A stretch of DNA of 5,583 nt from an uncultured Ruminococcus sp. (GCA_902783065.1 CACZPV010000109.1:1-5583), one strand, 5' to 3'; shown: positions 1 through 5,583, numbered from the stretch's first letter. Notes: a model not told the origin generated them from the sequence alone. A program made the numbers and translations.

Positions 1-2
1 AA

Positions 3-20
3 GGAACAAAACTTTGTTCC
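3..20. terminator. Short perfect inverted repeat, possible terminator after the HTH fragment
   Basis: GGAACAAA (3-10) and TTTGTTCC (13-20) are perfect inverted copies two bases apart; as RNA they could form a 7-bp stem with a 4-nt loop. On the plus strand a run of six T follows after CGAC (25-30). On the minus strand the arm is followed by TT at the window edge, where a longer T-tract may lie out of view. Its position just after the HTH stop fits a terminator for that transcript, but the orientation is not certain. Confidence 0.4.
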
Positions 21-33
21 CGACTTTTTTGTT

Positions 34-153
34 TCAAGTGAGTCCACTGCCCATGTTTGAAACTGCTTGTGTCGTAATGCCGACTTTTTTACCGAGTTCT
101 TCCTGAGTAATTCCTTTTTTTAAACGATATTTTTTGATCTGTTCACCTATCAT
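34..153 (-). pseudogene. Truncated Xre-family helix-turn-helix regulator (39 codons)
   Basis: Read on the minus strand, an ATG at 153 opens a 39-codon frame ending in TGA at 36-34. The product begins MIGEQIKKYRLKKGITQEEL and continues GKKVGITTQAVSNMGSGLT. This matches helices 1-3 of the Xre/Cro-type DNA-binding domain: the QEELGKKVGIT stretch is the HTH, and TTQAVSN begins the recognition helix. Family members usually continue VSKWESG..PD and need about 55-65 residues to complete the five-helix fold. Here the usual Trp-Glu is replaced by Met-Gly and a stop follows four residues later. The sequence after the stop does not resume the family pattern, so this looks like a remnant rather than a single nonsense mutation. 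The start is chosen because the frame is closed upstream (TAA at 186-184) and a strong promoter places the transcript start about 23 nt before it. The ribosome site is only a weak AAAGAG. It could be expressed as a micro-protein, but it should not fold as a normal repressor. Confidence 0.6.
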
Positions 154-182
154 TACAGCATCTCTTTTCGTTGTTTTTTTCC

Positions 183-211
183 ATTATATCAAAGAATAAG
201 AGTTTTATCAA
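183..211 (-). promoter_or_regulatory. Sigma-A-type promoter of the truncated HTH gene
   Basis: On the minus strand there is a -35 box TTGATA (211-206), a 17-nt spacer and a perfect -10 box TATAAT (188-183). This would start a transcript near 176, about 23 nt before the ATG at 153. It also excludes the ATG at 184, which overlaps the -10 box. The promoter looks intact although the gene it serves is truncated. Confidence 0.7.
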
Positions 212-235
212 TATAATTCCGCCCGGCGACTACAT

Positions 236-289
236 GGGTTTCCTGGGAGAAACCCTTTGTTTAAAAACCAAGGGTTATCCCCCGGACCC
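236..289. repeat. 54-nt imperfect palindrome, REP/MITE-like intergenic element
   Basis: This stretch folds on itself almost end to end: GGGT (236-239) pairs with ACCC (286-289), CC (242-243) with GG (284-285), GGGA (245-248) with TCCC (278-281), and AACCCTT (251-257) with AAGGGTT (270-276), around an AT-rich tip. An alternative local hairpin, GGGTTTC (236-242) with GAAACCC (249-255), followed by TTTGTTT, resembles a plus-strand intrinsic terminator and is mutually exclusive with the long fold. It is GC-rich in an AT-rich surround and contains no reading frame. Interspersed palindromes of this general look are common between genes in clostridia; whether this one is repeated in its genome cannot be seen here. 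Confidence 0.5.
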
Positions 290-321
290 CTTTCCTAAAA
301 AACTGAAACTTTAATTTTAGT

Positions 322-399
322 AATTCAATTTTATCATGAACCAAGAAAGCAGACAACTAATGAATTTGTTTTAGTCAAAGTTGTTGTGGGAATTGAATT
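322..399. repeat. Nested inverted repeats, possible structured RNA or DNA element
   Basis: AATTCAATT (322-330) has an exact inverted copy AATTGAATT (391-399), extendable to about 12 pairs with G-U wobbles at the ends. Inside it, ACAACT (353-358) pairs with AGTTGT (379-384); alternatively ACTAA (356-360) pairs with TTAGT (371-375). The interval has no convincing open frame. It lies between the palindrome and the GC-rich hairpin at 457, so it could be the body of a small RNA, but no good promoter precedes it and I do not recognise a known RNA family. Confidence 0.3.
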
Positions 400-456
400 G
401 ACTTGGGCGGCACGCAAAAAATATTGGCTTCATCCAAAAGTAAGCGAGCACGTTGG

Positions 457-493
457 CAGCTGCGGAACGCCGCCGCTGGTTTTATTAATTTTT
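457..493 (+). terminator. GC-rich hairpin with T-rich tail, intrinsic terminator-like
   Basis: CAGC (457-460) pairs with GCTG (475-478) and GCGG (462-465) with CCGC (470-473), with one U-C mismatch and an AACG loop. The stem is followed by GG and the T-rich run TTTTATTAATTTTT (480-493). This is a good plus-strand terminator and sits immediately before the pyk promoter, so it would insulate pyk from upstream transcription. No plus-strand gene is visible upstream, so it either ends a small RNA or is left over from a lost gene. GGCGGC (406-411) could compete by pairing with GCCGCC (469-474). Confidence 0.5.
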
Positions 494-496
494 CTC

Positions 497-525
497 TTTT
501 CATATTGATCTTAATGTTGTATAAT
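497..525 (+). promoter_or_regulatory. Probable pyk promoter
   Basis: A perfect -10 box TATAAT (520-525) lies 17 nt after TTTTCA (497-502), a 4/6 match to the -35 consensus. Transcription would start near 532, giving a leader of about 205 nt before the pyk start codon. The site follows directly on the T-tract of the hairpin at 457-493. Confidence 0.6.
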
Positions 526-531
526 AGGTTT

Positions 532-738
532 ATAAGGTTCTTAGGGCAATAACGCAAAAACAGTCTGCATGCCCATCTTTAAATCAGGTCGTGCTGATGC
601 TGAGCCTGACGCAAATTCCTTTATAGTGACAACACGTCCTATTACAACATAATCACGGCAAAATGCTATTTCTATTAATCATTTTATCCGCATTATTGAT
701 GAATGAAATTGTATAAGCCCGTAGTCTGGAGCGATTTT
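532..738 (+). other. Long 5' leader of pyk
   Basis: This stretch between the predicted start of transcription and the pyk ATG has no long gene. It contains a possible stem TCAGG (584-588) with CCTGA (605-609). Two short frames are present: 569-652 (27 codons, product ending IVTTRPITT) and 663-716 (17 codons, hydrophobic MLFLLIILSALLMNEIV). Neither has a convincing ribosome binding site. The pyk site itself is GGAG at 728-731, 7 nt before the ATG. I recognise no known riboswitch class. The unusual length leaves room for post-transcriptional control, but none is demonstrated. Confidence 0.35.
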
Positions 739-2490
739 ATGAGAAAAACAAAAATAATCTGTACACTTGGTCCTTCCACTGAGGACGAAAACATTCTTCG
801 TGACCTGATTCTTTCCGGCATGGATGTTGCAAGAATCAATATGTCACACGGAACCTATGAAGAACATAAAGCAAAAATGGATAAGGTCAAAAAACTCAGG
901 AAGGAGCTTGACCGCCCTGTGGCAATCCTTCTGGATACAAAAGGACCTGAGATCCGTACCGGTAATTTCCCCGAAAAAGTAACTCTTGAGTCAGGGCAGA
1001 ATTTTATCCTGACTACAATTCCTTGTGACGGTGACGAGAATCATTGTTCTGTCACCTTTGACGGACTTCCGGATGATGTAAATATCGGCACTAAGATTCT
1101 GATTGATGACGGCTTGATTGAAATGGAAGTGACCGATAAAAACGAAACTGAAATAACCTGTAAGGTGCTTAACGGTGGACCTGTTTCATCTCACAAAGGC
1201 ATTAATGTTCCCGATATTACACTTTCACTGCCGTTCCTGAGTGACAGAGATAAAAATGATCTCAAATTCGGCATTGAGCAGGATGTGGATTTTATTGCTG
1301 CTTCCTTTACCCGTAGCGCCGATGATATCAACGAAATGAAAAACTTCCTCGAACAAAACGGCGGAAACGATATTAGAATTATCGCAAAAATTGAAAATAA
1401 AGACGGTGTTAATAACATTGATGATATTATACGTATTTCAGACGGTATAATGGTCGCAAGAGGTGATCTTGGTGTTGAAATTCCAATTGCAGAAATCCCT
1501 GTTATTCAGAAAATGCTGATTAAAAAGACCAGAAACTCTGATAAACCTGTTATTACAGCTACCCAGATGCTGGATTCAATGATTAAAAATCCCCGTCCGA
1601 CTCGTGCGGAAACAACCGATGTTGCCAATGCTATCTACGACGGAACAAGTGTTATTATGCTTTCAGGCGAAACAGCCGCCGGCGCTTATCCTGTAGAGGC
1701 CGTCAAGACTATGGCAAACATTGCTGTTACCACAGAAAATAATATCAATTATATTGATCGTTTCAATAAGCTTGATATGCACGAACGGCCGGATGTCACC
1801 TCTGCAATTTCTCATGCCACCTGTACTACGGCTCATGACCTTGGTGCAGCCGCAATTATTACAGTATCAAAAAGCGGCAGCACCTCACGTATGCTGTCTA
1901 AATACCGTCCGGAATGTCCGATCATCAGCGGTACTCCAAGCGAAAAGGTATGGCGCCAGACAAATATGTCATGGGGAGTTTGTCCGATCATGATTGAGGA
2001 AAAGGATAATACCGACTCTCTCATTGATCATGTTATCAGCGTTGCACAAAGCAAGGGACTGCTGAAAAACGGCGATCTTGTTGTTCTGACAGCCGGCGTT
2101 CCTTTGGGTGTATCCGGTACAACCAATCTGATGAAAGTACATCTTGTCGGTAACATTCTTTGCAGCGGCGGTGCAATTGTCAATGACCTTTCTGCTCACG
2201 GACACTTAGTCGTTTGTAAAAGCGATGAGGAAGCAATGCTCAACTGCAAAGAAGGCGAAATTCTTGTTATTCACGAAACAAATAACAGTCTGCTGCCTGT
2301 TATGAAAAAGTGTGCCGGGATTATTACAGAAGTTGACGGTACAGATTCTCATGCTGCAATTGTTGGTCTTGCACTTAACAAGCCTGTTATTGTCGGCGCA
2401 ACAAATGCTACCTATCTGCTGAAAACCGGTGCAAATGTAAACATTTTTGCCGGTAAAAGTGTAGTAACAACTGCCACTACACAAGTATAA
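739..2490 (+). CDS. pyk: Pyruvate kinase with C-terminal PEP-utilising-type domain, 583 aa
   Basis: Cytoplasmic enzyme of the last step of glycolysis: phosphoenolpyruvate plus ADP gives pyruvate plus ATP. Residues 1-70 and about 168-345 form the catalytic barrel. The protein opens with KTKIICTLGPST and ARINMSHG (Arg32, Asn34, Ser36, His37), then LLDTKGPEIRTG (65-74). Residues 71-167 are the lid domain. The signature IIAKIEN supplies catalytic Lys217 and metal ligand Glu219; ARGDLGVEIP supplies Asp243; VITATQML contains Thr275. About 350-470 is the C domain. Residues 475-583 are the extra domain seen in Bacillus and Geobacillus pyruvate kinases, related to the phosphohistidine domain of PEP-utilising enzymes, with SHAAIVG around His538. 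The length fits that family (about 585) rather than the 470 of E. coli. Glu71 marks K+-dependent enzymes. The start at 739 is chosen because GGAG lies 7 nt upstream and the protein then begins at the family N-terminus; an in-frame ATG at 703 would add 12 unlike residues and lacks a good ribosome site. Confidence 0.97.
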   Translation: MRKTKIICTLGPSTEDENILRDLILSGMDVARINMSHGTYEEHKAKMDKVKKLRKELDRPVAILLDTKGPEIRTGNFPEKVTLESGQNFILTTIPCDGDENHCSVTFDGLPDDVNIGTKILIDDGLIEMEVTDKNETEITCKVLNGGPVSSHKGINVPDITLSLPFLSDRDKNDLKFGIEQDVDFIAASFTRSADDINEMKNFLEQNGGNDIRIIAKIENKDGVNNIDDIIRISDGIMVARGDLGVEIPIAEIPVIQKMLIKKTRNSDKPVITATQMLDSMIKNPRPTRAETTDVANAIYDGTSVIMLSGETAAGAYPVEAVKTMANIAVTTENNINYIDRFNKLDMHERPDVTSAISHATCTTAHDLGAAAIITVSKSGSTSRMLSKYRPECPIISGTPSEKVWRQTNMSWGVCPIMIEEKDNTDSLIDHVISVAQSKGLLKNGDLVVLTAGVPLGVSGTTNLMKVHLVGNILCSGGAIVNDLSAHGHLVVCKSDEEAMLNCKEGEILVIHETNNSLLPVMKKCAGIITEVDGTDSHAAIVGLALNKPVIVGATNATYLLKTGANVNIFAGKSVVTTATTQV

Positions 2491-2494
2491 TATC

Positions 2495-2529
2495 AAAAAC
2501 GGACAATCCATGCGGACTGTCCGTTTTTT
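2495..2529. terminator. Bidirectional intrinsic terminator between pyk and trkH
   Basis: AAAAACGGACA (2495-2505) pairs with TGTCCGTTTTT (2518-2528); an A-C mismatch is followed by an inner TCC/GGA stem and an ATGC loop. The stem ends in a T-run on both strands, so it can stop pyk transcripts rightward and trkH transcripts leftward. It fills nearly all of the 45-nt gap between the convergent stop codons. Confidence 0.9.
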
Positions 2530-2535
2530 ACTTGA

Positions 2536-4011
2536 TTAAGCCTTTTTAAGCTTTCTTGAATTTGACTTGGTAAACCATGATCTCGGACTGAGTGCCAGAA
2601 GCAGCGGATAAATCTCCAGTCGTCCGAAAAGCATCGCTAACGTCAGGACGGCGGTGGAAATATCAGAATATCCCTCAAAGCTGCTCATAGGACCTACAGA
2701 CGAAAATCCCGGACCCACGTTATTTACACAGGATATTGCTGCGGTAAGATTTGTTTCCAGATCAAAAGGCTCAAATGATATAATGAAGAAGGTACAGCAA
2801 ATCAGAAAAACATATAATGAAAAATAAGCACTGACTCCCTGCAGTGTATTCTGATCAACCGTTTTTCCTTCCAGCTTGACAGAAGAAACAGAACGTGGAT
2901 GCAGAAGATGACCGATATCTCTTTTAACAATTTTGGACAGAAGCATTACTCTGGCAATTTTCAGACCGCCGGCAGTAGAGCCAGCACATCCTCCAATAAA
3001 CATCAGCAGAAAAATAACTGCTTTGGCAAAATTCGGCCACATATTGAAATCGGCACTTGAATATCCTGTTGTAGAACTGATCGACACCACCTGAAATAAA
3101 GCGTGGCGGACGGAATCATGGAAATTATTGTAAATCGGATAAATACTATATGTAATAAACCCTGTAGAAACCAATACGATCGATGTATATACCCAAAGCT
3201 CCGTGTTTTTAACCACAAGCATGAATTTTTTCAGCGTCAGCATATAGTAAAGCGTAAAATTAATGCTGAAAATATACATAAATATGATAATAACCCACTG
3301 TAAATAAGGACTGTATGAGGCAATGGAATCACCCTTGATGCCAAATCCGCCTGTTCCTGCCGTACCAAGCGCATGAACGACACTGTCAAACAGCGGCATG
3401 CCCCCGATGAGAAGAAAAATCATTTCCAATACCGTCAGAATCAGATATATGATATACAAAATTTTGGCAGTATCCTTGATTTTCGGTACCAGTTTGCCGA
3501 TAACAGGACCGGCCATTTCCGCACGCATAATATGCATTGATCTGCCTGAATCAGTAGGTACGATCGCCATAATCAGCACCAACACACCCATGCCGCCGAT
3601 CCAATGAGTAAAGCTTCTCCAGAAAAGCATACCGTGACTCATTTTTTCAACATCATTCAATATGGTAGCACCGGTTGTTGTAAAACCACTTACTGTTTCA
3701 AAAACAGCATCTATATAATTCGGGATTTCTCTGCTGAAAAAAAACGGCAGCGCACCGAATAATGAAAGCAGCACCCATGCTGATGCTACAATTGCAAATC
3801 CCTCTCTGGCATAGATTACCCGGTTACGGGGCTTTACAAAAAGAACAATCAACAGCCCCAGTACAGCGGTAATTGCTATCGTTGTGGAAAAAGCAGTAAT
3901 GCTCCTCATTTCCTGATAAAGAAAGCTGACTATCAGCGGAAATATCAGAAGTATGGATTCCAATATCAGCATCTGACCAATACGGACCAGTATCATTCTG
4001 CGATTCATCAT
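2536..4011 (-). CDS. trkH: Trk-type potassium uptake channel, membrane subunit TrkH, 491 aa
   Basis: Integral membrane K+ transporter of the Trk/Ktr/HKT superfamily; it works with the RCK protein encoded just upstream. The protein is hydrophobic throughout, with four repeats of helix, pore loop, helix. The pore loops are visible as SGFTTTGAT (108-116, filter Gly114), GTAGTGGFG (216-224), SISSTTGYS (310-318, Gly316) and NNVGPGFSSVG (430-440). The glycine-rich GGCAGSTAGGLKIAR (340-354) matches the conserved intramembrane segment after the third loop, and LFGRLEIYPLL holds the conserved Arg464 of the last helix. The extra N-terminal helices (about 11-32 and 40-58) and the length favour TrkH over the shorter KtrB. 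Two adjacent ATGs open the frame; the first (4011) is preferred because GAGG (4023-4020) is 8 nt away, against 11 for the second. That GAGG overlaps the trkA stop, so translation is probably coupled. No truncation or missing filter residue is seen. Confidence 0.95.
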   Translation of the reverse strand: MMNRRMILVRIGQMLILESILLIFPLIVSFLYQEMRSITAFSTTIAITAVLGLLIVLFVKPRNRVIYAREGFAIVASAWVLLSLFGALPFFFSREIPNYIDAVFETVSGFTTTGATILNDVEKMSHGMLFWRSFTHWIGGMGVLVLIMAIVPTDSGRSMHIMRAEMAGPVIGKLVPKIKDTAKILYIIYLILTVLEMIFLLIGGMPLFDSVVHALGTAGTGGFGIKGDSIASYSPYLQWVIIIFMYIFSINFTLYYMLTLKKFMLVVKNTELWVYTSIVLVSTGFITYSIYPIYNNFHDSVRHALFQVVSISSTTGYSSADFNMWPNFAKAVIFLLMFIGGCAGSTAGGLKIARVMLLSKIVKRDIGHLLHPRSVSSVKLEGKTVDQNTLQGVSAYFSLYVFLICCTFFIISFEPFDLETNLTAAISCVNNVGPGFSSVGPMSSFEGYSDISTAVLTLAMLFGRLEIYPLLLALSPRSWFTKSNSRKLKKA

Positions 4012-4019
4012 TTTTATTT

Positions 4020-4023
4020 CCTC
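4020..4023 (-). promoter_or_regulatory. trkH ribosome binding site overlapping the trkA stop codon
   Basis: On the minus strand the end of trkA reads GTGAGGAAATAAAAATGATG: the TGA stop of trkA (4024-4022) shares two bases with the GAGG of trkH. Ribosomes finishing trkA would cover the trkH initiation region, which suggests translational coupling of the two subunits. Confidence 0.75.
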
Positions 4024-5380
4024 ACTTTACTATATCTGAAAGATCATTCAGCCGGCGGCCAGCCGATACAACAATAACCCTGTCACCTGTCATAATGACA
4101 TCATCACCTGTGGGAAGAATAGATTTTCTGTTCCTGATAATACCGCCAAGCAGTATATTATCTTTTAGCCTCAATTCCTTAAGCGGAATATTAATCTGCT
4201 TAAAATCGGCTTTAACATTAAATTCCAGCACTTCCGCTTTTTCATCCATTACTTTATACAATGTTTCCACATTGCTTCCGAGTGAATTTTCCAGCGCTCT
4301 TGCATACTGTACAAGAATATCCGCAACGATCTTTTTAGGAGAAATCACTGTATTCAGACCGAGATTTTTTGCCATTTCAGCAAGTTCCGGTCTGTTTACC
4401 TTAGTAATAACCTTAGGAACATTTCTGCTGTCGGCGAAAACGGATATCAGAATATTTTCTTCGTCCATACCGGTAAGCGATACAAACGCATCAGTTGTAC
4501 TGAGGCCTTCTTCCTCAAGCACCTCCTGTTGTGCGCCGTCACCGTTAATTATAACTGCCTTTGGCAGCAACTCTGAAAGCTCATCACAGCGAGCCTCATT
4601 ACGTTCAGTAATCTTTACGCGGTGTCCGGCTGCTAAAAGAAGCTTTGCGAGATAATAAGCTGTGCTGCTGCCGCCAAGAATCATAATATCCTTAGCCTGT
4701 TTTCGTTCCAGTCCCAGAGTCCTCATAAGTTTGAAAATTTCTCCCGACTCACCTGTCAGACCGATCTTATCTCCTTCTTTAAGCACAAAGTTACCATCAG
4801 GAATATATACTTCACTATCTCTCAGCACAACCGTAACAAGAAATTTTGCCTTGAATTTATTTCTTATATCCATAAGCTTAATATCATGCAGAGGAGAGCC
4901 TTCATTGATCATAATTTCTATGATTTCAAAATTTCTTCCGGAAAAGGACTCTATTTTCAGCGCCGACGGAAGCTTCAGAATATTATGCATTTCTCTGGCA
5001 GCAAGCATTTCCGGATTGATAATCAAAGACAGTCCAAGCTGCTGTTTAAGAAATGACAGACTGTTCAGATTATATTCAGGTTTTCTGATTCTGGCAATGG
5101 TATGCTTGCTGCCCATGCTTTTTGCAAGATAGCAGCACAGCATATTAAATTCATCGGATGCTGTTACGGCAACAACCATTTCAGCGCTGTCAACACCGGC
5201 TTCTGATAAAACCTCACAGTCAGTTCCGCTGCCGCATACAGTCATCACATCATATATATTGGTAATACTGTCCAGAACTGTGGAATTATTATCCACTGCA
5301 ACAACATTATGTCCTTCTTCCACAAGGCTGGCAACAATGGTTGAACCGATTTTTCCGCAGCCTACAACTACAATATTCAT
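4022..5380 (-). CDS. trkA: Trk potassium uptake regulator TrkA, tandem RCK protein, 452 aa
   Basis: Peripheral cytoplasmic subunit that binds nucleotides and gates the TrkH channel. The protein is two repeats of TrkA-N (Rossmann) plus TrkA-C. The first Rossmann fold starts MNIVVVGCGKIGS with the GxGxxG motif at 7-12 and an acidic residue, Asp30, after the second strand, as for NAD(H) binding. TrkA-C follows at about 140-222, ending in KEGDKIGLTG. The second Rossmann fold starts at DIMILGGSSTAYYLAKLL (231-248) with Glu259 in the acidic position, but its third glycine is replaced, so its dinucleotide site is less canonical. The second TrkA-C is about 370-440, with TGDRVIVV near its end. The length equals typical full-length TrkA, unlike the single-RCK KtrA (about 220 residues). 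The ribosome site GAGGG lies 4 nt before the ATG. In Bacillota such RCK-C domains can bind c-di-AMP; that is family knowledge and not shown here. It is first gene of an operon with trkH, 10 nt downstream. Confidence 0.96.
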   Translation of the reverse strand: MNIVVVGCGKIGSTIVASLVEEGHNVVAVDNNSTVLDSITNIYDVMTVCGSGTDCEVLSEAGVDSAEMVVAVTASDEFNMLCCYLAKSMGSKHTIARIRKPEYNLNSLSFLKQQLGLSLIINPEMLAAREMHNILKLPSALKIESFSGRNFEIIEIMINEGSPLHDIKLMDIRNKFKAKFLVTVVLRDSEVYIPDGNFVLKEGDKIGLTGESGEIFKLMRTLGLERKQAKDIMILGGSSTAYYLAKLLLAAGHRVKITERNEARCDELSELLPKAVIINGDGAQQEVLEEEGLSTTDAFVSLTGMDEENILISVFADSRNVPKVITKVNRPELAEMAKNLGLNTVISPKKIVADILVQYARALENSLGSNVETLYKVMDEKAEVLEFNVKADFKQINIPLKELRLKDNILLGGIIRNRKSILPTGDDVIMTGDRVIVVSAGRRLNDLSDIVK

Positions 5381-5427
5381 AATTCCCTCATTTCATATTA
5401 TCTCACACATCAGAATACTATCAGTCG

Positions 5428-5456
5428 ATTGTAAAAGTCTGAATTTCCTTTATCAA
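5428..5456 (-). promoter_or_regulatory. Probable promoter of the trkA-trkH operon
   Basis: On the minus strand TTGATA (5456-5451) is followed after exactly 17 nt by TACAAT (5433-5428); each box matches the sigma-A consensus at five of six positions. Transcription would start near 5421, leaving a leader of about 40 nt, too short for a riboswitch. The -10 box lies in the repeated motif ATTGTAAAA discussed in the findings. Confidence 0.65.
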
Positions 5457-5542
5457 TGCGGTTTTTGATATCATTTATTTTACAATTCTTCTCCGCTGTT
5501 ATCCGTAATTTTCGTAGCTTTTGCGTTGAAAAAAACTACTTT

Positions 5543-5570
5543 TTGACTTTCGGGAGCGGTGTTTTACAAT
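5543..5570 (+). promoter_or_regulatory. Probable divergent promoter for a gene beyond the right edge
   Basis: On the plus strand TTGACT (5543-5548), a 16-nt spacer and TACAAT (5565-5570) form a good sigma-A-type promoter, five of six matches in each box. Transcription would start near 5577 and leave the window. Its -10 box sits in TTTTACAATCG (5562-5572), the exact inverted copy of the sequence that contains the trkA -10 box. Confidence 0.5.
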
Positions 5571-5583
5571 CGGCTAAAGAATA

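Noticed and set aside
401..416. T-box-like core, TTGGGCGGCACGC resembling GGGTGGCACCGCG, followed by a hairpin with a T-tract
   Set aside because: The conserved UGG that pairs with the tRNA end is broken (CGG), the core is shortened, there is no specifier stem visible, and a T-box in front of pyruvate kinase would be unexpected.
375..557. 60-codon minus-strand open frame across the GC hairpin and the pyk promoter
   Set aside because: No recognisable family, no ribosome site, and it overlaps the predicted terminator and promoter on the other strand; part of it simply reads through the hairpin.
703..738. Upstream in-frame ATG extending pyruvate kinase by 12 residues (MKLYKPVVWSDF)
   Set aside because: No good ribosome site precedes it, the extension is unlike family N-termini, and the real GGAG site lies inside this extension, 7 nt before the ATG at 739.
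4095..5132. Long plus-strand open frames opposite trkA (186 and 156 codons)
   Set aside because: They are antisense shadows: serine/leucine-rich low-quality products mirroring the trkA codons, with no family resemblance.
2536..5380. Assignment as KtrAB rather than TrkAH
   Set aside because: The RCK protein has two tandem modules at 452 residues and the membrane protein has extra N-terminal helices at 491 residues, both fitting TrkA and TrkH.
5381..5583. c-di-AMP (ydaO-type) riboswitch, expected before some Bacillota K+ transporter genes
   Set aside because: I see none of its conserved blocks, and the best trkA promoter leaves a leader of only about 40 nt.
5536..5583. Minus-strand tail of an upstream gene (15 codons, ending KTPLPKVKK then TAG)
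   Set aside because: Too short to judge, no family resemblance, and a good plus-strand promoter occupies the same bases.

Overview
The window looks like a chromosomal segment of a low-to-mid GC Bacillota bacterium, probably a clostridial or Oscillospiraceae-type anaerobe. This rests on strong AGGAG-like ribosome binding sites, sigma-A-type promoters, a long pyruvate kinase with the extra C-terminal domain typical of Bacillota, an Xre-like helix-turn-helix fragment of a style common in gut clostridia, and GC-rich intergenic palindromes in an AT-rich background. The genus assignment is inference; the gene assignments are firm.

Layout. Positions 1-700 carry no intact gene of recognisable function. 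On the minus strand a near-consensus promoter drives a 39-codon Xre-family HTH fragment that stops right after the recognition helix. Next come a 54-nt imperfect palindrome (236-289), a nested inverted repeat (322-399) and a GC-rich terminator-like hairpin (457-493). A plus-strand promoter (497-525) then begins a leader of about 205 nt for pyk. Pyruvate kinase (739-2490, 583 aa) ends at a bidirectional intrinsic terminator (2495-2529), which it shares with a convergent potassium-uptake operon read on the minus strand: trkA (5380-4022), then trkH (4011-2536). The last 200 bases hold the trkA promoter and a probable divergent promoter for a gene beyond the right edge. The same 9-mer, TTTTACAAT or its complement, occurs three times there and includes both -10 boxes.

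How the genes relate. TrkA (two RCK modules) is the cytoplasmic gating subunit of the TrkH membrane channel. The two genes are 10 nt apart, with the trkA stop inside the trkH Shine-Dalgarno site. Pyruvate kinase carries the glutamate that marks K+-dependent members of its family, so the window pairs a K+-requiring glycolytic enzyme with a K+ importer. They are convergent rather than co-transcribed, so this is at most a suggestive association.

I see no clear new multi-gene system. The least explained material is the structured intergenic DNA at 1-700 and the repeated motif in the trkA divergent region.
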